From: Streptomyces sp. NBC_01788 | GTDB lineage: Bacteria; Actinomycetota; Actinomycetes; Streptomycetales; Streptomycetaceae | Direction: 5' to 3' | Assembly: GCF_035917575.1 (NCBI RefSeq) | Contig: NZ_CP109090.1 | Location: 3,348,001 to 3,412,000 of the forward strand | Length of the DNA: 64,000 nt | Shown: piece after piece, positions 17,701 to 24,978 of the stretch | Layout of the letters: each line of letters starts with the position of its first letter | How positions within the stretch are numbered: the stretch's first letter is position 1 | The notes under the pieces: model-generated | The model's input: the letters and a program-made list of their open reading frames with translations, nothing else | Told to the model about the DNA's origin: nothing | Databases searched by the model: none | Position numbers and translations under genes: made by a program

Positions 17701-19451
17701 GCGTCGCTCGCGTAGACGAGCAGCTCCGGCTGGAGGGTGTTGGCCTGGTAGTTCTCCGGCGGGTACTGGGCGGTGACCTGTGGCTCGGTGTTCGGCGCGT
17801 AGGTCAGCTCCAGTGACGGGCGCCAACCGGAGGTGGCCGAGTTGTCGGAGTGGAACCTCTTCCAGTGCAGGCCGTCGCCGGTCGGTGCGGCGAGGGCGAG
17901 TCCGTAGTTGGCCCCGCCGGTGGCGACCTGGGTGAACCACGACGTCGACAGCGTCACCGGCATCTTCACCCCGACGCCGGTGCTGCCGGTGGTGTTGGTG
18001 CACGAGGAGCCCGGATTCACCGTGGCGGAGCCGATGGCGGAACCGTACGCCGGACCCGGGTACGTCGTGGTCGTCGACGGAGACCACGACTTGGTCACCG
18101 GGTACACGGAGAACGGCGTGGCAGTGCACGTCGAGGACCACAGCGCCCAGACGTTGAGGGTCGCCGCGGACACCTTCTGGCCGGCGATCTTCGACTTCAG
18201 CGTCGAGAACTGCAGGAACGAGTTCGCCTTGGTGACGCCCGCATCGTACGACCCGACCTTGATCTGGACCTCGGTCGAATGATTGGTGGTGGAGTCGTTC
18301 TGCACATACGTCGAGTCACTGGCGGCAACGCTCGTCGTCGTCGGATCGACGGTGACCGGATAGACCCGCTCGGGGGCGTCCAGCCAGCTCCGGTCGGCGG
18401 TCATCTGCAGCGCCGGCTCGCCGTCCACCGTGGTCAGCGCGTACGAGACCTGCTCGGAGCGGGTGCCCTCACCGGAACGCGGGTCGATCCCGGAGTCCTC
18501 CATGAAGGCGTGCGGGATGGTGGCGGTCACCTTGCCGCCGGCATCCGTGAAGTTCACGCTCCCGTCCTCCGCGATGTGCGGAGTCAGGCCCTTCAGATCG
18601 AGCGGGAACACCCAGGAGTTGGCCGCGTCCCTGGAGTGCAGGACCAGGTTCTCCTTGACGCCGTCGGTGATCGGGACAAGCTGTACATCCGTGTCGGGAA
18701 GCACATCGGCGTAGCGGAGGGTTCCGTTCTCGTCCTTGGACGCCATGGCCTGCTGCGCGCCGCGCAGCGTGTACGCCAGGGTGCGGCCGCCCCCGAAGTC
18801 GAGGGAGACCAGCCGCTGGTCGACGGCGTTCATGGCGAACTCGACGTCGACGGAGTTGGCCTTCTGTTCGAACCGCCCCTGCTCGTTCTCGACCAGGCTG
18901 GTGTCGATCGGCTTCCAGGATCCGTCCGCCGCCATGAAGTTGGCGCGTCCGCCGTAGTGCTGGATCGTGGTGGACCCGTCGGCGTTGACGTAGTAGTCCG
19001 ACGTCGCCGTGGACTTCCTGGCGTCACGCTCGCTGGTCCGGGGATCAAAGCTCTTCGCCGTGCCCGGAGCCCTGGGGGTCGTGGCCCTCTCGGCCCCGTG
19101 TCCCGGACGCCTGTACGGGTCCAACTCGCCCCGGCCCTTGCCGGGCTTGCGTCCGACCCCGCCGTCGGCGCTGGTGGCCGCGGTCGAGGCGTGGTGACTC
19201 AGGCCCCGAGCGGTGCCGCCCTGCTGATCGGGTGTCTTCAGCGGGGGTTCGCCCGCCCACTTCCACAAACCGGCGAGCGAGAACTTGGGCATGCTCAGCG
19301 CCGGCAGCGTGGCACCGGTGGCTTCCGCCGTCTCGGTGGTGAGCATGAACGAGAGGGACAACAGGACAGATACGGCCGTGACCCTCGCTCTGCGCCTGCC
19401 GGTGCGACCCGGCGGGAACAAGCGAGAGCCTCGGACCCAGCGGACACGCAT
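8721..19451 (-). CDS. Giant RHS polymorphic toxin with Hint domain and HNH-type nuclease tip
   Basis: About 3,576 residues from the ATG at 19451, chosen because it parallels the start of the RHS paralogue at 2941; AAAGG precedes it. Order: Arg-rich signal/anchor (1-45); DNRLRE region (~365-555); fibronectin-like stretch; RHS entry (~660); LamG at ~900-1120, ~1190-1400 and ~1935-2150; YD repeats; RHS core ending near residue 2990 (NPMTGVDPTGHW); lysine/alanine-rich stretch (~2995-3135); Ala/Gly hydrophobic segments (~3135-3285); Hint domain (~3287-3435) with Cys1 (CTPHSF), TTKHH and terminal VLVHND; nuclease tip. The tip has CLDCG, PEHDPPLGEH and CRTCQSSQG, a Cys2-His-Cys2 treble-clef pattern of the HNH/EndoVII type. 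Role inferred from the class: exported, with the tip released by Hint autoproteolysis and acting on DNA or RNA of a neighbour. The SUFU gene downstream is the likely antidote. Confidence 0.88.
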   Translation of the reverse strand: MRVRWVRGSRLFPPGRTGRRRARVTAVSVLLSLSFMLTTETAEATGATLPALSMPKFSLAGLWKWAGEPPLKTPDQQGGTARGLSHHASTAATSADGGVGRKPGKGRGELDPYRRPGHGAERATTPRAPGTAKSFDPRTSERDARKSTATSDYYVNADGSTTIQHYGGRANFMAADGSWKPIDTSLVENEQGRFEQKANSVDVEFAMNAVDQRLVSLDFGGGRTLAYTLRGAQQAMASKDENGTLRYADVLPDTDVQLVPITDGVKENLVLHSRDAANSWVFPLDLKGLTPHIAEDGSVNFTDAGGKVTATIPHAFMEDSGIDPRSGEGTRSEQVSYALTTVDGEPALQMTADRSWLDAPERVYPVTVDPTTTSVAASDSTYVQNDSTTNHSTEVQIKVGSYDAGVTKANSFLQFSTLKSKIAGQKVSAATLNVWALWSSTCTATPFSVYPVTKSWSPSTTTTYPGPAYGSAIGSATVNPGSSCTNTTGSTGVGVKMPVTLSTSWFTQVATGGANYGLALAAPTGDGLHWKRFHSDNSATSGWRPSLELTYAPNTEPQVTAQYPPENYQANTLQPELLVYASDADKWPNDALTYTFEVYDADTGSSTPVATSGSLSKGSWKIPSGKLTWSKNYVWYVGVSDGYDEVTYSSRFTTAVPQPPVTSGLAQNTNGHEFDPSDGNYTTEDTDADVEVIGPSLQIDRSYNSLDPRIEGAFGAGWSTAADMQATQVKNPAGTVTSVIVTYPGGEQVAFGRNSNGTFQPPLGRYARLQSLTDGYTLTDKDFTEYAFRQLTAKAGTYAISSIKDYAGRTETFAYTSKQLTKITNETSKRSLSLTWSTPSGATTPHVATVTTDRAVKDDASTAQTWTYGYSGDQLTSVCPPATRAKCTTYAYATGNHYRTTVLDADPYAYWRLGEAAGSTVAKDAVDTNQGRYNGLYRNVTLGGSSVLAGSTQKTATFNGTTSYVEMPSAPGATPSYMTVSLWFKTSKAGGVLFYYGDKPLSNADPVKNTTKNTPAVYVGTDGKLRGCLAMSPSCSPNIVSGATVTDGQWHQAVLTGQANSQTLYLDGVSQGSLSGTINDWEQPYLSLGAGVNTQGWPAMNPNDQLGHYSGQMAEVAIYTEPLEPSVITAQYQAAKRAAGLLNKITTPGGKIQAQVVYDTSDDLVRQATDGDGGTWKLNAPTVTGSSQVYRSAVMGSAPSGYWRLADTLGAPQAANEVHTGFGTYNTVTQGVAGPFGTGDVTAVTFNGTSSYAEIPYAPWHGSSERAVELWFKTGSPGVILSDQSQPPTGATPTGSWNPLLYVGADGKLHGHWWSVSGSGGTAFGSTKAVNDNAWHHAALSASGTTQTLYLDGVKQADFTGEAKDQSNTRTFVGAGFGKSWYSPPGDVSFFKGSVAEVSVYGHPLTEDQVEQHWSAYKASSGVAPVRTVTLTDPTNKTLTYVYDAEMGNRLLAAIDTDGKRTTYGYDTAGFLHTVTDANGNRSITGHDIRGNTVSQTSCQDTAANKCATDYYTYYPDATTAFPPMDPRNDLPLTERDARSSSATDNTYLTKYAYDAGGNVLSVTSPPVAGHPGGRTASTTYTTSSTRAAEGGTAVAPAGLVDTVTTPGGKTTKYVYFAGGDLAEAVDANGAKVTFTYDGLGRRTTRTETSDANPAGLTTTWTYDKNDQVVTETSPKVTNRVTGADHRARTTTVFDDDGNVTSQTVGDLSGGDAPRTTSMTYDVYNRLASRTDPGGDTTSFEYDVYGNKVKETDPEGNVNAYTYDAERRPLTTSLLNFTGDPNNPQAPTTLVQESRAYDPAGRLASMADAMGWVTAYTYTDDGLPATVVRKDPATGKQFVEQSNTYDMAGNLTKQVTNDGRTTTTFVVDAADRITSSVLDPTGVNRSTKVSYDPDDNVVQESETDPATGEVDSADTLYDNLGNVTATTVHDGTTAPVARWKLAETSGLTAQDSSGGNRKVTLGSTVTRSTEKGGAAVFNGTANAYGQADGPAVNTSGSFTVSAWVKLGTTSVNSTFAAQDGKAASGFQLYYSTATGWTFNRHATDTDDPAIIRASSGTSAVTTGTWTHLVGVYDQAAGSLKLYVNGSQSGAATAFTSPWEATGPLQIGRRLYKGTYAENTQGSIADVQVYGEALTASQVSAVYGGTLPAAGSSVRTTTWKLDQRGLPVSMTDPAGNTTDYGYDEAAQQTTVTEPVVNAEKDGGAPEALRPVSMTGYNTFGEVTETSDPLGNVTVTAYDAEGQETSTRYPNYTPPGSSTPITATAWNEYNKLGQVKAEVDPLGNRTTYTYTQLGDVASVTEPGGGKSAFTYDTNGDLLAATRPNGSRQESTWDYLGRELTSTDIVRQPTQRAYTAINEYNAPGGDLSRAVSPAGVSESYKYNALGEVTEFTDGAGGVSKFTYTMDGEVLTATDPDGTSTRNTYDGFGQLTATSDLDKTGAVLRTSRAGYDRAGNPVSVTDYRGHTTTLTVDATGLVTKAVQPVSATESITTTFGYDVAGNRTRFTDGRGNPFFTTYNSWGLPESAVEPSTPGHPDLTDRTFTTVYDEGGRVKEQRSPGGVAVTNEYDAKSRLTRQTGRGAEAETVDHTYAYDSDDRVTAVAGVGSDLNTFTYDDRGLLLSASGPSGTSSFSYDGDGAMTSRKDASGTSTFGYDFAGRLKTVDDGATGTAMTYSYDVTSKVTRIDYGTGKAGRAFSYDALERLTGDKLTSPTGKVLTSATYGWDDNDNLTSKTTTGVAGASTNTYTYDWADRLTSWNNGTTTEAYGYDASGNRTRVGGDTYTYDARNRLTSDGHSAYAYTPRGTLRSITDEGGVQTSLKADAFNRVMSEGDRTYVYDGLDRVLSAKDESGIEVFGFKYGGAGNDVASDGVASYSRNVDGSLVGVKTALSSVLALTDIHDDVVAQFTEAAEALAGSATYTPFGKVDSTSGLLGNLGYQSGWTDPATAKVNMAARWYSPQTGQFNSRDTVGNDPLPASVNANQYAYANQNPMTGVDPTGHWFQFAKKAFKKVTKKAVKVTKSAWKKTKTTAKKAAKKVSKTVKKIKAKAKTVVRKAQRTVHKAVHYVQDSVKKVQTYAKRTYKQAKRYAHKVVHQAKQTVRKAATAVKHVAGKAVAAGKKAAQKLGRGVKKAAKASANYVKQHAATIVSVAVGVAAFAGCTAMTWGVGALGCAAIAGAVANGVGYLMSDGPKSVGGLAGSMVIGAAAGYLGGVVGGAAAGAMGRLLGNLGGKALQGAAMGAAGGAAEGAVGYGTSCIASEEGCSASGAAKASALGAATGGVFGAALSKYGRKGCTPHSFTGNTGVLMANAMTKPISQVKVGDHVLTAEPGKKNKEKHRVKAVVVTKTDRDYVDVVIDTKSGPKTIQTTKHHQFYEVSRNTWTQAGDLKAGQKLQNGDGAPTKIVDVKSYTAQRVTYDLSIDGLHTYHVTAGDTKVLVHNDDGQACPITAGARFEVDSRGTVTDKQQPPMPIKRYNRKSDYGGAQTRGPAGRAARKAGEGTRCLDCGEIQISGTKTQPVPEHDPPLGEHYYFHDGWKMTNAERREYAKAGINGTRCRTCQSSQGGKLSAALTRLAEAFGMGR

Positions 19452-19577
19452 GGGCAGCCTTTGCTCACGAAGCGTACAAAGCTTCGAAAGCTTTTCCAAA
19501 GATCAAACAAAGTATCTGCACAGGTTCTGCAACTTTAGATGATCTTTGCCAACTGCCATGTGTAGTAAGTCCGTTGA

Positions 19578-20204
19578 TCATCCCCCGGACGCGCGTACGG
19601 CCTGCCTGATCGTTTCCACCACCGTCTCGTCGAGCTCCGCGCCAGGCTTCGCGACGGTGAGGTTCCCGGCCCTGTCCGCCTTCGCCCCCGGCGCTTCGTC
19701 GACAACGACGAAGCGCACCGCCGTGTGCTTCCCGGCGGCGGCCTTGGTGACCTGCACCTGCGACGCGCCGACCGCGACGACCACGTCGCACTGACGCTGG
19801 ATCAACCCATTGAGGAACGGCTGGGCGTTGGCTGCCGACTGCTCCCCCATGACCGGCACATAGGTGACCCGGGCACTGGTCTCCAGGGAGGCCTTCTGCA
19901 TCCCCTCCCACACCGAGGCGGCCGTGCCCTGCCCGATGCCCGTCTCTCCCGTCAGCAGGCACGCGTCGACATCCTGGTACTGACGCGCCCGCGGATCAGG
20001 AGCCACGGCCCGCGCACCGCCCTCACCGCCGACGAACAACCACGCGCCGGTCAGTCCGAGCACCGCAACCGCGGCGCCGCCGGCCGCCCAGGCCCTGCGG
20101 CCCCTCAGCGCACCAGCCGCCGCCGTCACCGTACGGACGACCGACGCCCTGCCCGGAGAGGCGGTGTTCTTCTTACGGCTCCGCCAGCCACGCCGGATCT
20201 TCAT
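19578..20204 (-). CDS. Membrane-anchored BMP/periplasmic-binding-like protein
   Basis: The protein has 208 residues from the ATG at 20204 (AGAGG eight bases upstream). A basic N-terminus (MKIRRGWRSRKKN) precedes one hydrophobic segment (AAGGAAVAVLGLTGAWLFV, about residues 40-60). The rest resembles a single lobe of a sugar/nucleoside-binding periplasmic protein: ACLLTGETGIGQ, AASVWEGMQKAS, QRQCDVVVAVGASQV, VRFVVVDE. It is shorter than full BMP-family lipoproteins and has no lipobox, so it may sense rather than import a ligand. It lies just upstream of the giant RHS gene on the same strand but is separated by about 125 bp of AT-rich DNA, so co-transcription is uncertain. Confidence 0.65.
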   Translation of the reverse strand: MKIRRGWRSRKKNTASPGRASVVRTVTAAAGALRGRRAWAAGGAAVAVLGLTGAWLFVGGEGGARAVAPDPRARQYQDVDACLLTGETGIGQGTAASVWEGMQKASLETSARVTYVPVMGEQSAANAQPFLNGLIQRQCDVVVAVGASQVQVTKAAAGKHTAVRFVVVDEAPGAKADRAGNLTVAKPGAELDETVVETIRQAVRASGG

Positions 20205-20315
20205 CAATCTGCCTCTCGGGAACGTGCTGGCACAGCACACGGTTTCGGCCCGGACCGCCGAACCATACCTCTCCCTATTCCGGCGAAACCTCCTACGCCG
20301 AGGGGCTGTTCGGCG

Positions 20316-21032
20316 TCAGCGGGCGTGGAAGCGCTCCGGTGCCTTCGTCGGGTTGCCGCCCGAGGGGAGCTTCTGGCCGGGGCAGGTGGCCAGGACCTTC
20401 TTCATCGCGGCCTTCTCGGCCCCGGTGACCCACAGTTGGTACTTCTTCTTCACGGCGACCTGCGCGGCGACGTACGTGCACCGGTAGCCCTTGGCGGGCG
20501 GCAGCCACGTCGCCGCGTCGCCGTCGCCCTTGGAGCGGTTGGCGCTCGCGTCCACGGCTATCAGGTTGAGCGGGTCGTTGGCCAGCGCTATGCGCTTGCT
20601 CGCGTCCCAGTAGGCGGCGCCCTTCTGCCAGGCGTCCGAGAGGGCGACGACATGGTCTATGTCGACCAGGCTGCGCCCACGCCGGTAGACGATCTCCTTG
20701 TCGGAGTACGGGTCCCGCTCCAGCACGCCGTACGACACCTTGCACTTGCCGTCGGTGAACCGCACCTGCTTCAGGTCCCGTTTGAGGATGTCGTCGCGGG
20801 TGGGGCAGCCGTTGGAGTCGGTGTCCGCCCAGGCGGTGCCGAACTTCTCCCGGACGTAACCGGTCTTGGGGGAACGCCCCTTGACGGTCAGTGACTCGGC
20901 GGCGGCGAGCGCCTCACCGCCGGTCTTCGCCGGCTCGGGTCCGCTCGCACCCCCGTCCATCTGCTCCGTGCATCCGGTCGCCAACAGTGCCACGACGGCA
21001 GCCGCAACCGCCCCGCCCCTCAGACGCGTCAC
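20316..21032 (-). CDS. HNH-family (DUF1524) lipoprotein nuclease
   Basis: The protein has 238 residues. A lipoprotein signal peptide ends in the lipobox LLATGC (Cys at residue 21), so it is exported and lipid-anchored. The mature part contains the DUF1524/HNH core: SLVDIDHVVALSDAW (DHV is the catalytic His region), NDPLNLIAVDASANRSKGD and the downstream CTYVAAQVAVKKKY. Secreted HNH proteins of this type are common in Streptomyces and are presumed extracellular nucleases; substrate unknown. It is downstream of mfd on the same strand, about 165 bp away, with a possible weak terminator between them. Confidence 0.85.
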   Translation of the reverse strand: MTRLRGGAVAAAVVALLATGCTEQMDGGASGPEPAKTGGEALAAAESLTVKGRSPKTGYVREKFGTAWADTDSNGCPTRDDILKRDLKQVRFTDGKCKVSYGVLERDPYSDKEIVYRRGRSLVDIDHVVALSDAWQKGAAYWDASKRIALANDPLNLIAVDASANRSKGDGDAATWLPPAKGYRCTYVAAQVAVKKKYQLWVTGAEKAAMKKVLATCPGQKLPSGGNPTKAPERFHAR

Positions 21033-21159
21033 GCTGCGCCCCTCCCCTAACCTGCCTGGTTCCGCCCATGGTTCGGGCGTCCTTCACCTGCTGCCCACCG
21101 TAGCGGGGCGGTATGCGCAGGCCACACGGGGGTACGGGGGTCACGGGGCGCGAACGCGC

Positions 21160-21182
21160 GGGCCGCGTACCCTCCGCGGCCC
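21160..21182 (-). terminator. Possible hairpin terminator after mfd
   Basis: An 8-bp stem (GGGCCGCG / CGCGGCCC) with a 7-base loop lies 15 bases past the mfd stop on the minus strand. There is no U-run, so the call is weak. Confidence 0.35.
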
Positions 21183-21196
21183 CGGAAACGCGCGGG

Positions 21197-24100
21197 CTAC
21201 GAGCCCAGAATGGACGCCAGGAACTCCCCCACCCAGCCCAGCAGTTCACGGCCGACCAGCGGCTTGCCGCCGATCTTCGCGGTCTTGGGCCGGGGCACGA
21301 GGACCTGGTGGACGGCCGGCTTGATCACCGAGCCCGGGTAGAGGCGCTTGACGCGCAGCTCCTGCGACTCGCGCAGTTCCACCGGGGCGAAGCGGATGTT
21401 GTTGCCCTGGAGCACGATCTCGCCGACGCCGCAGGCGCGGGCGAGCATGCGCAGCCCGGCCACCAGCAGCAGGTTCTCCACCGGCTCGGGCAACTTGCCG
21501 TAGCGGTCGGTGAGTTCCTCGCGGACGGCCTTGATGTCCTCCTCGGAGTCGGCGGAGGCGATGGACCGGTAGGCCTGGAGGCGCAACCGCTCGCCGGGCG
21601 CGTAGTCGTGCGGGACGTGCGCGTCGACCGGCAGCTCGATCTTGACCTCGAGCGGCGGCTCCTCCTGGATCTCTCCCGTCTCCAGCTGCCGCCGGTAGTC
21701 CGCGACCGCCTCGCCGACCATGCGGACGTAGAGGTCGAAGCCGACGCCCGCGATGTGCCCGGACTGCTCGCCGCCCAGCAGGTTTCCGGCGCCGCGGATC
21801 TCCAGGTCCTTCATCGCCACGTACATGCCCGCGCCCATCTCGGTGTGCTGCGCGATGGTCGCCAGGCGCTCGTGGGCCGTCTCCGTCAGCGGCTTCTCCG
21901 GCGGGTACAGGAAGTAGGCGTAGCCGCGCTCGCGGCCCCGGCCCACCCGGCCGCGCAGCTGGTGGAGCTGGGACAGGCCGAAGTTGTCGCCGCGCTCCAC
22001 GATCAGGGTGTTGGCGTTGGAGATGTCGATGCCGGACTCGACGATCGTCGTCGAGACCAGCACGTCGAACTTCTTCTCCCAGAAGTCGACGACGACCTGT
22101 TCGAGGGCCGCCTCCGACATCTGGCCGTGGGCCGTGGCGATGCGCGCCTCGGGGACGATCTCCCGCAGCCGGGCCGTGGCACGGTCGATGGACTCCACCC
22201 GGTTGTGGATGTAGAAGACCTGGCCCTCGCGCAGCAGTTCGCGGCGGATCGCCGCGCCGATCTGCTTCTCCTCGTACGGCCCGACGAACGTCAGCACCGG
22301 GTGCCGCTCCTCGGGCGGCGTGGTGATCGTCGACATCTCCCGGATGCCGGTGACCGCCATCTCCAGCGTGCGCGGGATCGGGGTCGCCGACATCGTCAGG
22401 ACGTCGACGTTCGCCCGGAGCTTCTTCAGCTGCTCCTTGTGCTCGACACCGAAGCGCTGCTCCTCGTCGACGATGACCAGGCCGAGGTCCTTGAACTTCG
22501 TCTGCGAGGAGAACAGGCGGTGGGTGCCGATGACGATGTCCACCGCGCCGTCCCCGAGACCCTCCAGGACCGTCTTGGCCTCGGTGTCGGTCTGGAAGCG
22601 GGAGAGCGCTCTGACGTTCACCGGGAACTGCGCGTACCGCTCGGAGAACGTGCCGAAGTGCTGTTGCACCAGCAGCGTCGTCGGGACCAGGACCGCGACC
22701 TGCTTGCCGTCCTGGACGGCCTTGAAGGCGGCGCGGACCGCGATCTCCGTCTTGCCGTAGCCGACGTCGCCGCAGATCAGGCGGTCCATCGGGACCGACT
22801 TCTCCATGTCCTCCTTGACCTCGGCGATCGTGGTGAGCTGGTCCGGGGTCTCCGCGTACGGGAAGGCGTCCTCCAGCTCGCGCTGCCACGGCGTGTCCGA
22901 GCCGAAGGCGTGCCCGGGCGCCGCCATCCGCGCGCTGTAGAGCCTGATCAGGTCGGCGGCGATCTCCTTGACCGCCTTCTTCGCCCGCGCCTTGGTCTTC
23001 GTCCAGTCGGCGCCGCCGAGCCGGTGCAGGGTGGGCGCCTCGCCGCCGACGTACTTGGTGATCTGTTCGAGCTGGTCGGTGGGGATGTACAGGCGGTCGC
23101 CGGGCTGGCCGCGCTTGGCCGGGGCGTACTCCACCACCAGGTACTCGCGGGTCGCGCCCTGCACCGTGCGCTGCACCATCTCGATGTAGCGGCCCACGCC
23201 GTGCTGCTCGTGGACGATGTAGTCGCCCGTCTCCAGGGTCAGCGGGTCGATGGTCTTGCGCCGCCGCACCGGCATCCGCGCACCGTCCCGGCCGGCCGTC
23301 TTCTGGCCGGTCAGGTCGGTCTCGGTGAGCACGGCCAGCTTCAGGGCTGCGTCGACGAAACCGTGGTCGATGCCGCCGCAGGCCACGTGCACGACCGACG
23401 GGGACAGCCCGCCGAGGTCCACGTCGAGGCGGGCCGCGACGCCCTCCCCGCCCAGCACCTCGGCGGTGCGCGAGGCCGGACCGTGGCCCTCGGTGACGTA
23501 CACCGCGCGCCAGCCGTCCGCGAGCCAGCCCTTGGTGTCGGCGAGCGCCTTGGCGATGTCGCCGCGGTAGGTCTCGGGCGCGTGCATGCCCAGCTTGAGC
23601 GCGTCCCCGTCCCCCTCGTACGCCGTCTCGTCCGCGGCGAACGGCGACACCGACCACCACATCATGTCCAGCTCGCGCGCCCGGTCCCGGACGTCCGCGA
23701 TGGACCACAGTGAGGCCGCGCCGAGGTCGATGGGCGCCTCGCCCCCGCCGGCCGAGGCCGCCCAGGACGCCTGGAGGAACTCCTGGGAGGTCGCCACCAG
23801 GTCCGCCGCGCGCCTGCGCACCCGCTCGGGGTCGCAGACCACGGTCATGGCGCCCTTGGGCAGCACGTCGAGCAGCAGCTCCATGTCGTCGACCAGGACC
23901 GGCGCCAGGGACTCCATGCCCTCCACCGCGATGCCCTCGGCGATCCTGCCCAGCAGCTCGCCGAGTTCCGGATGCCGCTCGGCGAGGGCGCGCGCACGCG
24001 CGCGTACGTCCTCGGTGAGCAGCAGTTCACGGCAGGGCGGGGCCCACAGTCCGTGCTCGGCGACCTCCAGGGAACGCTGGTCGGCGACCTTGAAGTACCG

Positions 24101-24739
24101 GATCTCCTCGACGTCGTCGCCCCAGAACTCGACGCGCAGGGGGTGTTCCTCGGTGGGCGGGAAGACGTCGAGGATGCCGCCGCGCACGGCGAACTCGCCA
24201 CGCTTCTCCACCAGCTCCACGCGGGAGTACGCGGCGGCGGCGAGGGCGTCCACCACGCTGTTCAGGTCGGCGGTCCGCCCCGCCCGCAGCGCCACCGGCA
24301 CCAGATCGCCCAGCCCCTTGACCTGCGGCTGGAGCACCGAGCGCACGGGGGCGACGACGACGGAGAGCGGTCCGGTCTCCGGATCGTCGGGGCTCGGGTG
24401 GGCCAGGCGGCGCAGCACGGCCAGGCGGCGGCCGACGGTGTCGCTGCGCGGGCTGAGCCGCTCGTGCGGCAGCGTCTCCCAGGACGGGTACTCCACGACG
24501 CCCTCGGCCGGCAGCAGCGAGCGCAGGGCCGCGACCAGGTCCTCGGCCTCGCGGCCGGTCGCCGTCACCGCGAGCACGGGACGGGCGGACTCACGGGCCA
24601 GCGCGGCGACGGCGAAGGGCCGGGCGGCGGGGGGACCGACGAGGTCCAGGTGCATGCGGTTGCCGTCCGCCGCCGCGGTGATCGCTTCCGCGAGGGCGGG
24701 GTCCTTGAGGACGGCGTCGAGCAGACCGTGCAGGCTCAT
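21197..24739 (-). CDS. mfd: Transcription-repair coupling factor Mfd
   Basis: The protein has 1,180 residues, a normal Mfd length. It removes RNA polymerase stalled at DNA lesions and recruits UvrA. The N-terminal UvrB-like part (EYPSWETLPHERLSP) is followed by the RNA-polymerase-interacting domain (ETGDYIVHEQHGVGRY), then the RecG-like translocase with Walker A (CGDVGYGKTEIA), the DEEQ box (VIVDEEQRFGVEHKE), motif III (TMSATPIPRTLEMA) and motif VI (QLRGRVGRGRERGYAY). The C-terminal TRCF region follows (LEVKIELPVDAHVPHDY). The start at 24739 (MSLHGLLDAVLKDP) fits the family; the frame stays open upstream but that part has no Mfd homology. Ordinary core gene. Confidence 0.97.
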   Translation of the reverse strand: MSLHGLLDAVLKDPALAEAITAAADGNRMHLDLVGPPAARPFAVAALARESARPVLAVTATGREAEDLVAALRSLLPAEGVVEYPSWETLPHERLSPRSDTVGRRLAVLRRLAHPSPDDPETGPLSVVVAPVRSVLQPQVKGLGDLVPVALRAGRTADLNSVVDALAAAAYSRVELVEKRGEFAVRGGILDVFPPTEEHPLRVEFWGDDVEEIRYFKVADQRSLEVAEHGLWAPPCRELLLTEDVRARARALAERHPELGELLGRIAEGIAVEGMESLAPVLVDDMELLLDVLPKGAMTVVCDPERVRRRAADLVATSQEFLQASWAASAGGGEAPIDLGAASLWSIADVRDRARELDMMWWSVSPFAADETAYEGDGDALKLGMHAPETYRGDIAKALADTKGWLADGWRAVYVTEGHGPASRTAEVLGGEGVAARLDVDLGGLSPSVVHVACGGIDHGFVDAALKLAVLTETDLTGQKTAGRDGARMPVRRRKTIDPLTLETGDYIVHEQHGVGRYIEMVQRTVQGATREYLVVEYAPAKRGQPGDRLYIPTDQLEQITKYVGGEAPTLHRLGGADWTKTKARAKKAVKEIAADLIRLYSARMAAPGHAFGSDTPWQRELEDAFPYAETPDQLTTIAEVKEDMEKSVPMDRLICGDVGYGKTEIAVRAAFKAVQDGKQVAVLVPTTLLVQQHFGTFSERYAQFPVNVRALSRFQTDTEAKTVLEGLGDGAVDIVIGTHRLFSSQTKFKDLGLVIVDEEQRFGVEHKEQLKKLRANVDVLTMSATPIPRTLEMAVTGIREMSTITTPPEERHPVLTFVGPYEEKQIGAAIRRELLREGQVFYIHNRVESIDRATARLREIVPEARIATAHGQMSEAALEQVVVDFWEKKFDVLVSTTIVESGIDISNANTLIVERGDNFGLSQLHQLRGRVGRGRERGYAYFLYPPEKPLTETAHERLATIAQHTEMGAGMYVAMKDLEIRGAGNLLGGEQSGHIAGVGFDLYVRMVGEAVADYRRQLETGEIQEEPPLEVKIELPVDAHVPHDYAPGERLRLQAYRSIASADSEEDIKAVREELTDRYGKLPEPVENLLLVAGLRMLARACGVGEIVLQGNNIRFAPVELRESQELRVKRLYPGSVIKPAVHQVLVPRPKTAKIGGKPLVGRELLGWVGEFLASILGS

Positions 24740-24894
24740 GGGGGGCTTTCCGTCCGAATCCGTCCGAGGGTGGGCAACGCGAAGGACCCGACTCGTGCGG
24801 CGGGCCGGGGATTCCTTCAGCGTACGCCGCCGGGCAGTCGGCTCGCGGAGGCTGTGGACAACCCCGCTCGCGCCCCCGCCGCCCCTTGCGGCAC

Positions 24895-24939
24895 AAGCCC
24901 GGTGCCGGGAAGTCACCCTGACTTCCCGGCACCGGGCTT
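24895..24939 (-). terminator. Strong hairpin terminator after the ABC transporter operon
   Basis: A perfect 20-bp inverted repeat (arms 24895-24914 and 24920-24939) with a 5-base loop ACCCT, about 40 bases past the stop of the minus-strand permease gene. It separates that operon from mfd downstream. Confidence 0.85.
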
Positions 24940-24978
24940 CTCCTTGGCCCCGTCCGCGGAGGGGGCACGCCGCGCTCG

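Noticed and set aside
10140..17816. A very long open frame on the + strand opposite the giant RHS gene
   Set aside because: The frame is low-complexity (Arg/Gly/Val), a by-product of GC-rich codon bias on the other strand. The minus strand gives coherent RHS, LamG and Hint sequence.
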